Both the position numbers and the translations under genes were made by a program. The notes under the pieces are model-generated. The model saw only the letters and a program-made list of their open reading frames with translations. It was not told the DNA's origin and made no database searches. DNA of 64,000 nucleotides from positions 9,160,469-9,224,468 of the forward strand of contig NC_049994.1 in NCBI RefSeq assembly GCF_000003815.2, written 5' to 3'. This document shows positions 10,571 through 23,600 of the stretch, one piece after another (positions within the stretch are counted from its first letter, which is position 1; each line of letters starts with the position of its first letter). The stretch is from Branchiostoma floridae. Taxonomy: Eukaryota; Chordata; Leptocardii; Amphioxiformes; Branchiostomatidae.

Positions 10571-12188
10571 AAGTCAGGTAACGTTACCCGTTTTTACACC
10601 TGTGAGAAGTGAGTAAAGTATTGAAAAGTGTCTTTCCCAAAGGCATATACTAGTAATCGACAGTATAACAGAATCTAGTCTATTGGCATTTTAACAAACA
10701 AAACCCACTTTATTGGTATATAAAGGGAAAATATCATAACCCATTGTTCTGCTAGTGAAATGTTTCTCATTCTTCATCCTAAGTGGTGGCGATTTCGAAA
10801 TAAAAGTGTAAATAAACCCCAGAATACAAACCCCTTTGTGAGCCTTTCACAATTTCCCCATTCCCGAAAAGACCAAAAGTTGGCAATTTGACGGTCCCTT
10901 TTGCTACTTTTCTGTCAACGACCGGGAGCGGTACTGCACATTGGGCTCTGATAGGGTTTGCGATTCCGACTGGTAAACTATGAAAATATGCAATACATCA
11001 GTGAACAATTCCCTGAACAGGTCCAGACGCCTTCGCATACATGTCGATTTACATTTGAGACTACTTGACATAAAAGAAACCTTGAAAGAAACGATTTGTA
11101 GTCGCCGGGCAAGGGGCCAATGTAACACAATAGAAGCGCCACCTATATTCACGTTCAGATAATTTTTGTACGTGCTGAGGAGTTTTAAATTCAATGTGGA
11201 CAGTCCCTTCTTTTCTTGACAACCTCGGAAGTTTGACGTTTTTGTCCAGCTGTTCATCCGCAAATGATGGGCATCTGGTACCATCAGATTATAAAATGTT
11301 CTTTCAGGTTGTACATGTATATGTACGTTGTCCTGTTCAAGAAGATGGTGAAAGAAATGGACATAATTTCCTTTTTCATAAATTGGCCATCCGTTCGCAC
11401 CTCCTTTACTTACCTTTTACTAGATAATTAATAAGAGGCCATGGCCACAGACAATAAACAATAATAAAAAATAAAAAAAACAATCGAAAAAAATTCCCGA
11501 AGGAGGTAGTAACGTTATATGTCCTGCACAATATTCGGAATGATGTCACAATGTTTTTCTCTGTACCTTTATTTGACAGAAGGTCGTCACATTGCGAGTA
11601 CTATTCTTGAAATACACGATGTGCCAAAGGCAGGTTGTTCATGTTATCATGGAAAGTTACAATTCCTGTTGCTATACATAGAAATAAAGAAAACCTGATG
11701 AAAACTTTTATCAGCAATATATATCACTAGACCACAAATACCAACTTGACAACTGCTTTTATATCAGTAACATCAACTGTAAGAATTAAAAATATATTAT
11801 ACATAATAATGTGCAGTGTATTACTGTATTACCATTCACTATATCGGACTCAATCTATTTACATTCATATACTATATCCTTGCTTTGATAATGAATATCA
11901 CGTCAATTTAGAAAGTCACAAAGTGTCTACCAGACCTAATATTAGGTCAGTTTTTGTACGTCTGCACATATCATCTTCATACAACTATATTTTGTATGGG
12001 TACTTTGCTTCCTAGAGACGAACACCAAAGGTGCAGAAACAGACAAAATGTTCTCTAATCGTTGTCAGTAACGTTTGCACACACTTAAAAATTGAATCGT
12101 CCTAAATTTGATTACATATTGTACACGACATATTCTTACAAGGAAATCGCTCTTCTAAGACACTTCCACTGTACTTAAGTACTACAGG
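10571..12188. other. Region between the two MSMO1 copies
   Basis: No gene is recognised. The left end follows the gap and may contain the MSMO1-A promoter. The right end is the 3' UTR of copy B; TTTATT at 11568-11573 (AATAAA on the - strand) would give a UTR of about 620 nt. The middle is unremarkable AT-rich sequence. Confidence 0.5.
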
Positions 12189-15100
12189 TCACTCTTGTTT
12201 CTTTGCGCCCTCCTTAGTGGCCATCTTTTTCTGGTAGTCCTTGTACTGCTGGTCGGTGCCGAACAGCTGGTCCCACCAGGTGAAGGTTGAGGAGTAGTTC
12301 CCGGTGAAATTCATGTGGTGGAAGTCGTGGAACCGGGCGCCTGGCAAAATTAATAACGTATAACAAATATGTCAACTCTCATGTTTCATTTAACGACCAA
12401 ATGATGTACAAAAAGTAAATTTATGACCAATCTTTCATTACGAAGGATTACGCAACTACTAGCTGGCACGTAACATATTACGTCATCAATGTATCAAAGG
12501 TATCAGAAGTCGGCAACTTCCCCCTCCCCGATTTAATGAACGTTGACTTCTGAGTAAACATTTTTAGTGTACGTTTTTTTGCTGGAATGATAGATTTCTT
12601 AAATTTTACCTTAACAGCATGTAGGTAAGATCTATTTCATTCTATTCATCACTCAAATGCAGAGTAACAGCGCGACATGGCATGTCTCATTGGCTTTCGT
12701 ACGATTAGTGACAGAACCAACTGCCGACAAGGATCTATGAAAGAGTATAATATCCGTAACAAGATAGCCGGATTTGATACCACATATGCACGACATAGAA
12801 TACCCCTAGTTTGCGATCGTATGACGATCGTAGGACGAATGTGACAGGACGAAAGTTCGTCATGCAGTACTAACCTCCGTAGAAGGGAATGAGGTGAAGC
12901 GGGTTGAGGGGCACGTCGTAGCCGCTGTGCACGTCGATGGTCTCGATCAGTCGCACGGCCACCCATGCCCACATCTGCACCATGTGCGTGCAGCACGTCA
13001 GGATACCCAGGAAGAACCCGGTACCCAAAACTGCACGGTGAAACAAAATCAAACAAAACAAATATAAGATACACAAAGTATACAATAAAATACTACTGAT
13101 TTTAATGTTCGTGGTAGGAGGTGAAATATTTGAAACAACCGTTGTAGCACGAAATTAAAATCTTGCATATAGATTTGAGTATCATTACAGAACTATAGGC
13201 AGATGCTTACCGACTGTCTCCACCGGATGTGCGTATTCCGCCACAGCTCCGAACGGCACCTGAAAAAAAGAGGCAATTTTTCAATTCCTTGTAGATAATA
13301 ACGTAACATGTCTGATATATTTTCATGATCACCGCAAGTTTACATAACAAATCCACACTCACACGGCAACGAAAAAACCTTTCTGTTTTCTGGGGAAGGT
13401 ATCTATCAACAAAGAAAAAAAAAACATAGTTACGAGTGGCTGACCTGGAAGTGGTGGTGCACCTTGTGCACGTACTTGTAGTACCTGCGGTGGTGCATGA
13501 TGCGGTGCAGAACGTAGTGCCACAGGTCCTCAATCACGGCACAACAGAACACCTGCATGCACAACACGTACCTGCAACAACAGGTACAAAGACGAGGTGG
13601 TCACTTACACAGAATTGTACAGGGCATCGAAATTCGGGCCAAATTTTGGCCAACGTACCTCAGGTGTGCTTCCTGTTTATGTTACGTACAAAAGTTAGCT
13701 TGGCATTCCATGCAAATAAGTTTTGATCTCTGGACAATTTGAACAACTGCAGTTTGTTCTTAGAATGCACTGTATCCTAGACCAATACTTCTAGGTGTAT
13801 TGTGTACACGTCTTCCGTCCTGTGGTTCAATGACCTACATATCACCACCAACAGATTGGACAAAAGTGCAAACAACCTACAGGTCGCTAAATCGGCCAGC
13901 AGAGCAGGAAAATAAACTTATCAACATCGTAGCGGGTCATTTTCGTTCTGTAGCAACCTATAAAATCTGCACTAAAAGATCGTCTAAAAAATGGCGGCTC
14001 TAACGTTAGACCACAGTAAAGTTTCAAAACAACACACAGTGAGTTTCTAATATTATAGCCGTGTTACATGCTTCATCATTATTTTTATCAAGCTGATATT
14101 TTCTTGTTTAAACAAAGAAATGGGTGCCCAGATAGCAAAGTTGTGCGCATTTGTTAAAGGCTTCAACTTGTCTAAAGCGTTAATATTGACGGTATATCTA
14201 AACATAAGTAAACACACAAATAAACAAATACCATGGCGGCATGGAGTCGTAGTCGTAAGGAATGCCGAACCACTGGGTGAAGTGGTAGGTTCCGCACATG
14301 AGTGGCAGTTGGATGAAGAAGTGGTTGAACATGATGACCTTCAGACACTGTAACTGTCCGGCCAACGTCTCCGGCTTGTCCTGTAGGGAAAAGTGTTATC
14401 GTAAAGATGGACAAAAATAAAACATGGCACTATTAGTACTGTCATGTCCACACTCGAAAGTGTTTTCCAGAAATTATGTTTCTGTGGGTGGATGCGTTTG
14501 TTATACGTAATACTGTCGGAAAATGAAAGTACAAATAGTATGTACGCAGTAAGTCCAATCTATTTGCTATTTTTTCTACAATTCACTATCGTATCTTGTG
14601 ATTTTCTTCGTATTACGCATAACAACTAATTCTTGTGCTCTTCTCAAAAAGAACTAACACAGTTATACTTACGTTTTGGATCTTGTATTTTTGCATGAAA
14701 GGCAGGAACTGGAAGATGAAGCCTGGTAGGCAGATCAGGAAGTAGAGTAGCTGTGGTGGTAAGGTAGGAAAATGTCTTGTCAGTACATGTAATGTTACAT
14801 CTTCATGGGTAACGTTAACTCAACCGTCAAGATTTCCGTTTTGTTTACAATAGAGCGCATAAAAATACACTGCATTTTTTCTTGGCGTACTTTTCAAAAT
14901 TGTGTCAATCCCCGTTGCATAAATCTAAGAGTAATATCAGTGTTTCCGTGGAAAAGTTTCTTGATTAAAAAAAAAAACATTTCTGATTGTAAAGGTGCTA
15001 TTTTGTACCCATTATCTTCCGTGTTGCATTTCGTTATCTTTTATGCAACCTGCCAAGACCACCTGATGACGTCACATCGACTCATACTTATGATCCAATG

Positions 15101-16214
15101 GACGACGGCGTAGTGAGTCCACATTATCTCGGAGCAGATGTACGGGTTTCTTGGATCATGTCATTTAGATCACAATGTCTATACTATGAGACCGCTAGAT
15201 AAAATGCACANNNNNNNNNNNNNNNNNNNNNNNNNNNNNNNNNNNNNNNNNNNNNNNNNNNNNNNNNNNNNNNNNNNNNNNNNNNNNNNNNNNNNNNNNN
15301 NNNNNNNNNNNNNNNNNNNNNNNNNNNNNNNNNNNNNNNNNNNNNNNNNNNNNNNNNNNNNNNNNNNNNNNNNNNNNNNNNNNNNNNNNNNNNNNNNNNN
15401 NNNNNNNNNNNNNNNNNNNNNNNNNNNNNNNNNNNNNNNNNNNNNNNNNNNNNNNNNNNNNNNNNNNNNNNNNNNNNNNNNNNNNNNNNNNNNNNNNNNN
15501 NNNNNNNNNNNNNNNNNNNNNNNNNNNNNNNNNNAATAATGGAATATTTTCATTCCAAGCACGATTGTCTATTTCTATTTCTAATGTAGCACGAAAAAGT
15601 CGAAGCACAGCAATCTGTTATATAAATGGTATAATGCCCACAGTTTTTGCCTTTTTTCTTCTAATATTTCTAAAAGGAAACTGTCGTGATTTGGGGATTT
15701 GATTTCAACACGCACTGTTTTATTAGCAACTTATATAGGCCATCTTTTTGTATGATGCTATTTCGATTTTTAATTAACACATAATGACTTCCCAGAAAAT
15801 TACATTGAATGTAAAGAGAAGTTCGTCTTAAATGTTGTCATTTCTTAAGGTTTCATTTGCCACCTGTGATGATATTGAATGACGCTATAAATGCTATTAG
15901 AATTGATCGATGCCGAATCATGAGCTTGCGACATTCAATAAAACTTCACTGGATAACAAAATGGATCATAACCAGATATATTAACTACTGATTTTGTTAT
16001 AATTATAATTTCTATCCGATGACAATCAGTACGAATATATCTACCCTAACGTTACCTCATGAACAATGAGTGACCCCCAGGTTGCAATCTGGAACTCGGT
16101 GTAGTGAGCCGTCATGTACCGCCAACTCGCCTCGAAAGGGCCGCTCAGGGGGTTGTCGGGCATGTAGTCGGCCATCAGCCGAACTGTGGTGATCACGGAA
16201 TCGTTCATCTCCAT
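12189..16214 (-). CDS. MSMO1: C4-methylsterol monooxygenase, tandem copy B (complete)
   Basis: Seven exons on the - strand join in frame to 289 residues: 16214-16056, 14750-14673, 14380-14232, 13571-13445, 13259-13211, 13030-12875 and 12340-12189. The human enzyme is 293 aa. The protein starts [11 protein letters not shown] and contains [13 protein letters not shown]. It has the three di-iron histidine boxes H147xxxH151, H164xxH167H168 and H244xxH247H248, the [10 protein letters not shown] motif, and a C-terminal KKQE, which is a canonical KKxx ER-retrieval signal. It performs the first oxidations of C4 demethylation in sterol synthesis with NADPH and cytochrome b5. A second ATG six bases after the first would remove only two residues. 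Intron 1 contains an assembly gap that does not touch exons. The promoter region 16215-16440 carries CCAAT boxes and an SRE-like site. It is a head-to-tail duplicate of copy A. Confidence 0.96.
15211..15534. other. Assembly gap (324 N) in MSMO1-B intron 1
   Basis: This is a run of N. Neighbouring exons are intact, so the gap is intronic. Confidence 0.99.
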
Positions 16215-16331
16215 GATTATTGCACTCTATCGTCTCTAAAGTCTGCAGTTATCTCAGAGACACAGGTAGAACTGCGTTCGCCGGCTGTCAAGATCGCATC
16301 GTAATCCGCACCCTGTATGTCGAGCGCTGTG

Positions 16332-16430
16332 ATTGGTCCATTTGATCACCCGAAGGATCAGGTCATGCGGAGGACCAATCAGAGGGCTCGGGAAATCCAA
16401 GATTGCATAAGCGTCCTACATAAGAATTGG
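16332..16430 (-). promoter_or_regulatory. MSMO1-B promoter: CCAAT boxes around an SRE-like site
   Basis: About 120-215 bp upstream of the MSMO1-B start codon are ATTGG at 16332-16336, CCAAT at 16375-16379 and ATTGG at 16426-16430. ATCACCCGAA at 16345-16354 agrees with the sterol regulatory element ATCACCCCAC at 8 of 10 positions. Sterol genes of animals are classically controlled by SREBP acting with NF-Y on CCAAT boxes. The arrangement fits, but it is a short-motif match only. Confidence 0.4.
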
Positions 16431-16439
16431 TGCAGTTCA

Positions 16440-17620
16440 TCCTTGAATCGGTAGATGGCCTAAGCAGTCACTTTGAGTGCGGCATTGTATTTGATTTGTC
16501 TGTGAGCGTTTCTGCAGTTAAGTTATAATTTATGCCTGTACTTCCAGAGAGAGAGATCCGAAGAAACGAAGTCATTTCTAACTGTCTAGATCTAGTTTTC
16601 CAACAATCACAAGCATTTGGCAAATAAATTGATATACAGAACTTTATTGGTGCTGAAAACAAAACCCCCCGTTAGTAAGATCAAGAGTGCTTAACGACCC
16701 TTAACAAATGATAAATGTTTTATAACGTTAAACTTAACAATACAAAACATCAAGGAAAAGGTATAACTAGGTGCATTTAAAACTATCCCTTATTAGTAAG
16801 ATTGCAATAAAAGAACTTTGATAAACAATATAAAGAGAAAAAAAAGAAGTTATAGCTAGTTGCTGTTAGAAATATCACAACTACCAGTTCAACAGGAACT
16901 TCTTTTCACATATGTGAGTGCATGTACACAAATCTTTGTCATTCATTACCATCACAATCTTATCCCTTCACCATCTTACAGTTTTATAGATCAACATGGC
17001 AACATATCTATCGATGTGACATCTCAAGGTGACTTGTATTTCTTCAGTAAACTAAACCACACTTCAAAGGCCCTTCATATGGTGCTTTAACTCAACGTGG
17101 CTGTATGTGATATTTTTGAAGGTGTTTTCATTACTCTACAACCACTTAAAGAGCTCTGAACTAGAGATCTAAGCAGATATACAGATTCTGCTTTTGCACA
17201 TCTTCTTTTTTTTGTAAAATTCAAAAGTGGTAACGTTACATTTTGTCTCCATAAACAATCAGCCTGATGACTGTATTGCAGAACTATCACCTTTCTCATG
17301 TATGAAATACACACCTCAGAGCATATAGTATCACCATGCAACAAGCAATCATATTGCATCAAGAAGGCTACTAATAATGTCATCATTCAAACAGAAATCT
17401 CAGTGCAGTGGAATTTACTCTTCCCCTTGATTTATCTTTTTTTATCTTCTACACTGCAAAGTAGAAAGATAACATTTCACCTCACTATAACACCTCACTC
17501 TGCTTTCTTGCCTCCTTCTGACTTACTTTACATTACAGAAGGACTTTTCTTTTTTAAAATTAAGATAACCACTGAAATGGCTACATCATTTAAAACTGCT
17601 TATTTTCCCAACATGACACT
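16440..17620. other. Spacer between MSMO1-B promoter and MTRR stop; probable MTRR 3' UTR
   Basis: No gene is recognised. TTTATT at about 16642-16647 is AATAAA on the - strand and would give MTRR a 3' UTR of about 1 kb, ending some 0.4 kb from the MSMO1-B start codon. The remainder is AT-rich without repeats that I can name. Confidence 0.45.
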
Positions 17621-20600
17621 TCAAGTCCAGATATCTTCAATGTAGTGTCTGTCCTGTCTGAGCTGGAAGACTGTGTTCCTAGCCTCCTGAATGGTACAAC
17701 CTGAGGAAAACAGCAAGGATAATGTTAGGAATAGGAACTTAAGCAATGGAGACAGGTATTGGGATAAATTATTGAAGAACAATCATAAACACACAGACAC
17801 ATAGACATAGACACACTCACACAACAAAAACAATCCCTCCAGTCATACCTAGAGGTAACAAGTTATGGCATCAGATTCATTGCACTGTTAAACTGTAGTT
17901 ATTCTATAATACTACTAAATCTACATACTGTACACATGTATATTAATACATGATAAATTTCATTGACAGGTGAAACTGAAAGCTTACCTTTGTATTTCTG
18001 CACAATCTGTGTGATGACTTCATTCACATCCTTGGCCATGTTCTTGGCATCACTGGTGATACAATTCAGAAAGAAATCATCAAGGAAGTGATAGTGAAGT
18101 ACAATTTTTGGTGCGTCTATGTGAATTTCTACAATTCCTACTTACATTTAAATATACGAATGCAGTGTTGCCATCCTCATATTTTTGCCTGTGTGGGGAT
18201 GAAATGGTGAAAAATTCACAAAGCAGTATGGGTAAAGAGATGCAGTCTGCTATCTCTGATTGCCTTCTTAGATCTTGTGAAAGCTCAATGCTTGATAAAA
18301 CTGGATCCCATTTTTCTTTTTTCTAGAACAGTTGCTCACCCACAAACATACAGCACAGCTCCCTCATCCAACAGCATCCTCCCCACGTCATCACCATGGT
18401 GATGCAGGTTATCCTGTACATAACGGGCAGGTGGGGCTCCATCTGTTTCCGTGGCAACAGGCTCTTCCCTGGAGAAGCACACCACCAGGTGGTCCAGCAC
18501 ACCTGCAGCTTCCAACCGCTCCAGTTCTTCCCTATAGAGTAAACATCAATAAACGTCTCATTATTTGAAACATACAAATAGCTCCATACTTACAATGTTA
18601 TAATAACTTGTCCTGAGGCCTACATAGGAGGTACCATCAACACTCTATGCTAAATTCAGAAACACAGCGGCTATGTATTACCACAAATTTGGCAGATTGT
18701 CTTCACTTTACACTTAATTTGGCAATGACAATCTAAATAAACTGAACCAATTACATTTTTCTATGATAGATTTGAGCAGTTTGGCTACAGCTGATTAACT
18801 GCAGAAAATATAGGGAGAAGATAAACAGCACTTCTTTATGGTCCAAATTTGATCTTTAAACTTAAAACTCATTGGAGAAAAGAAAACTTATTCTACATAC
18901 AAATTTTTCAATCCTTAAATTGAATGACGAGTCAAACCAAAGGTGTTTCATTTCTTTTTGTTCCTAGCTTTTCTAGATGCACATAATTTGTGTCCAGACA
19001 GACTGAAGAGTTTTCCAACTGACCTGTAGAGTAGTCTGTGTAACGCAAACTCCGCTATCAGGAGCTTGTTGATGGATGCAGCAATATAGGACGGGCCTAA
19101 GAAGTGCGATTAAATCAGGCTAACCTGTAGAGATAGTCCCTGTCTCTGTGCCTGCATCCATAGAACAGCCAGCTGGGCCCACACACTGCATCATGGGATA
19201 GCTCTCTCTGTTTCTCCCTGTAACAAACAAACAGTCTGAGTACCATCAATTCATTTTTATCCAAAGAGAGCTAATTTCAGGATAGGAAGAGAAATGATGT
19301 TTTTGTGGAGTTCTAAGTCAGAAGTTGAAACAATCCTGAAGTACAGTATTGATACATGATTTCCCGGTCGAGATGTTGCTTCGAAAAAACGCAAAAATAA
19401 AATCACTGCATACATTCCAACTTTTAAGTAGATTTAATAGGTGAGAGGAAGAAACACTCTTCATCAACCCATCTGCAACTACTGTCAATCAAAAGTATAG
19501 TTTACCTGTGCTGTAGGAATCCTACAAAAGGTGCCACACCCGTCCCGGGTCCCACCATAATGATGGGTACAGAGAGATCAGTTGGGAGACGGAAGTGGCT
19601 GTTGGTTCTCAGGTAGATTGGAATCTGTAGAAAATAAGAATACAGCCTTCATTTCACATTATTCCCATTAAGTTACCTCAAAAAGCCTGAATAGCTTAAA
19701 CGAAGATCAAAAGTAAAGGAGCATGAATATGTTCTGAATGATACATCTAAGCCCCATCCTATGTAACATTGCCCGTTGGTCCTGAAAATTGATGCATCAT
19801 CTAACCAAATGTTTTTGAAATAAAAACAAACTGTAAAGACTGAGGTGTTGTACCAATACTGAATAACGTTTGCACTAAAAACATTTGCACTTGTAAATGA
19901 CAAAGTAATATACTTACCTTCAAAGGATCATTAAGGGACATCTGGCCTATCTTCTCTGCAACCCCATCTTCCTCAGCCATGTCCCCATACACCCCTGTCT
20001 GCATGTGCCTGGTGAGCCTGTCCAGCCATCCTGTGCACACACCAGTGCAGGGGGCAGCCCTCCCGCTGCCTGACGGGATGTGCACAATGTTGAACACAAA
20101 GTGTAGTTTGTCTGGACTGACCAGTGGGGAGCTGAAATATGAAATGGAGAAGAATATTTTGTCAATCTACAGTTCAAGCACTCTTTTCAGAACATGAAAC
20201 TTCCTAAAACCACACAAATGAGATATGCCTTTTTTTGCAATTTTTCTACCACAACACAGGAGAACATGGGTACATATATAAAGAAGTCCTTCTGGATTCT
20301 AAGATTAAGACCATTTTTCACGATAGGTAAATAAAGTCTTGAACATTTCATACCTTGACACAGAGTATGGTCTTGGTTGAAGCCTTGGCAGCATTTCTAT
20401 AAAAAAAAGAAGTTTAAAGAACGATTAAAAGGTTTTCCATCAGTATACTTAGGCTATTGCAGATGGCAAATGCGCAAACTATATTCAGACCAAAATTACT
20501 AAGTACAGAGTATCTTGTTACCTAGCAACCGCTCAAATGGAGGGCAGCATGATGGGAAAGCTGTCAGTACATCAAGCAGCCTCAGATTCGGCTCCCTGAT

Positions 20601-23600
20601 GAAGGCGGCATAATCTGCAGTACCCTGTTTACTGCACAGTTCTTGTAGGCGGCGCTTCTGCACAGCATCAGATGTGTGTTCTACCAACATTCTGAGGAAG
20701 GCCTGCAATGAAATAACACATTACAACTTCTAATATCATACAGGCTCTTAACCATTAAATGGTACATTTGTACACATTTTTCATATCTTGCAATAGTATA
20801 ATGCGGGCACTGCGAGGTATTTACTGTGCAAAAGGTTCATTTACTTTTGCTGGCATTTGATTTTGTATTAGGAAGGAAAAGTGGTTTTTGTTAAGTTTGC
20901 AGTTGCAACAATTCTGCAGTGTCAGTATCAACCCAAAGGCAGTGGCTGCTACGGGCTAATCAAGTGTTATCGGGTGCTTCAGGTGTCTCACCTTCTTAGG
21001 AACCGTCCTGATCTCCAGACAGGTGAGGAGTGCATGGCGGAAGGTACACCTGGCAGGCAGGTGGGCGGGGACTGCAGCTGCTGTAAGGACAGGTGAATAT
21101 TTCAGATGTGAGACACATTCTTAACACATATAAACACTGCAGAAGAATAAAATGGCTTTACTTTAGCATTCTCATGTATAAAAAAAAAGCAATAACATGA
21201 AAGCAATGATAAATCTACCTCGTTTCTTGGTTCCTTCGATGACCTTGGCACTGAAGGTCGTGTCAGCATGGTCTGTAAGGTCCAGTCTGTAGTTGAAGAT
21301 TTGTGAAAGTCAGATATTCAAGCAGTCAATCTATAATTTGCTGTTTTAAAAATAAATACATGTACATTACTAAAGCAGGTAGACATCAGTAAAGACCATA
21401 AAACATATTCAGTATTATCCAAATCATTTTCACATTATGTACTGTAAATCAATTTACTTGTTGTGGTCCTATCTTGCAATAGAATGGAAATTCTGTAGTA
21501 CAAGATTTTAAATTCTATTGTACTAGTAAAACAATGGAAACAAATATTTGTCCTTCGTCACAGTGGGGAGGTGACCATAAAAGTTTGAAAATTTACAGTA
21601 TTCAGCTGATGTAAGTATTTTTGCTATATGTTTTATCATACCTGTGAATCAAATCCTGCACCTCAGTCTCATCATTTGGGCAAACCACACCAAAGGAGTC
21701 GCCAGGCTCGTACTTAAAACTTGTATGCTGGAAGTTACAAGCACAAGTTTTAGTTATTGACACTAGGTATACAAATCATACAGTGATTACTGATGGCTGT
21801 TTAATATTGCGAATTGTTGAATATCCGTGAACAGTTTCATCAGGTTGGTACGTCACTGAATGAAGAGACTCTTTTTACACAACCAGTGCTTTATTCTCAC
21901 CGACGTTTCGGTGACCGTCTGTCACCTTCTTCAGGGACAATTCTGACTGGTTCACATTGTACTGCAGGACAGATGTCGCTGCTCACAGTTCAGATGCGGT
22001 CACAAAACGAAAAGTATTTACATATGTATATACAGACAGCTTTATGCACATATTACAATGCGGTCCCAAACGTAAAGGAGTGTAATACATCCATAACACA
22101 ATCAGTTGTCAATTAACGATGAATCAATGTAACAGTTTTTTCTACGTCTTAAGAATATAACATTAGATAAACTGATCCAACAGCACCAACAACCTTTGTA
22201 TAAAAAAAATGAAATCTATAAAAAAAAAAACACTTAAAAATGCAAATACTTGATAATTGCCATGCTACCATTGGTTGAACTGTGATGGACACTGAAGATT
22301 GGTCTCTATTGGTTACAACTACACAGCTACAGTCTTAAGATAGAAACAACTGCAAATACATGCATGAAGTCTCAAGATGGCCAGTGTTAGGAAGTCATGG
22401 AGGAGGCTGACACTAGAGCCAAACATAGTCCCCAAACCTCAGAAATTAGGATGGGCAAGACAATCTAAAAGATGTGTCAGCCTCCTCCATGACGCAGAGG
22501 TTGAGAAGTCTACATCATATGTCTTTTTATCTGGCCTTGTCTATGTGAAACCTCCCCCCTAAAGAAAAGGGCAGCGAGGAAACTGAAACGAAATAAAAAG
22601 TATACACACCGAGATATCCAGTTCTATGTCCAGTGCTGTCTTCACAGCATCATGCCTAGTGAGTCTAGTTGCCATGGTAACTGTTGCCATGACAACATCT
22701 GCAGCTGCTGAGGGAAAGGGACAGCCACCTTGCAAGGGCAGCTTCTCAATACACTGTAAATGGGAAAAGACTTGTTTAATCTTAATGTACGAATTCACCA
22801 ATATGTATACATAGAGTCAATTCCAAGTCACCGAGATGGTTTTGAAATAATATTTGTAATAAGTTTGAACTATTTTGAGTAAAAGAACATTTCAGTCACT
22901 AAAGTTTGAAATTGTTCAAACATTTCAAAATGAAACTTTAAGCATGTTTGAACCTTTTTATATTTGTTGGAACATTTGGGAAAGTAATGATATAATTATC
23001 TCTTTATTTAGACCAATTTTCAAACATCTATGTGTTTTTGTTATTGTTCCAACATGTTCCAACATTTTGTGTCATTTTTTCCCTCCATAAAAACTTTTAT
23101 TGCCCCCATAAACAAAGCTGCTAAGCTTGGTCCTTTGTTTGGCTCTTGTATTTTTAGATTTTCACTGGTGAGTCTTTTGTGAGAAGGTGGCAGACAGACA
23201 TAATTTCCTGCACTTGGCAGGGATGTGTGAATTGCCCTCTTCCCAGCCCACTGACCCAGTTTCATCATATTGTTTCTATGTTCGAACATGTGATCACAAA
23301 TGATACATCTATGTTGGAACAGTTTAGAAACTAACAGAGATAATGTATTTGATGTTAGAATTCTTTCTAACATGTTTGAATACTATAGAAATATTTAGAA
23401 CGTCACATAGATGTTATAAATAGTTCTAAACAGTTACTTATCACAGTTAGATTGTCACAAAGATTTCCAAAATGTTAGAACAAAAGGCAAGAAACACCCT
23501 CTCGGTAATATGGAATTGACTCTAATGGTTGTTGGTTTCAACTTGTTTAAAGCCATGAGACTTGTTTCTAATGACATATTAACTCTTTATCTTCCCCTTT

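Noticed and set aside
9790-10581. 263-codon frame across the gap
   Set aside because: It consists almost wholly of N positions.
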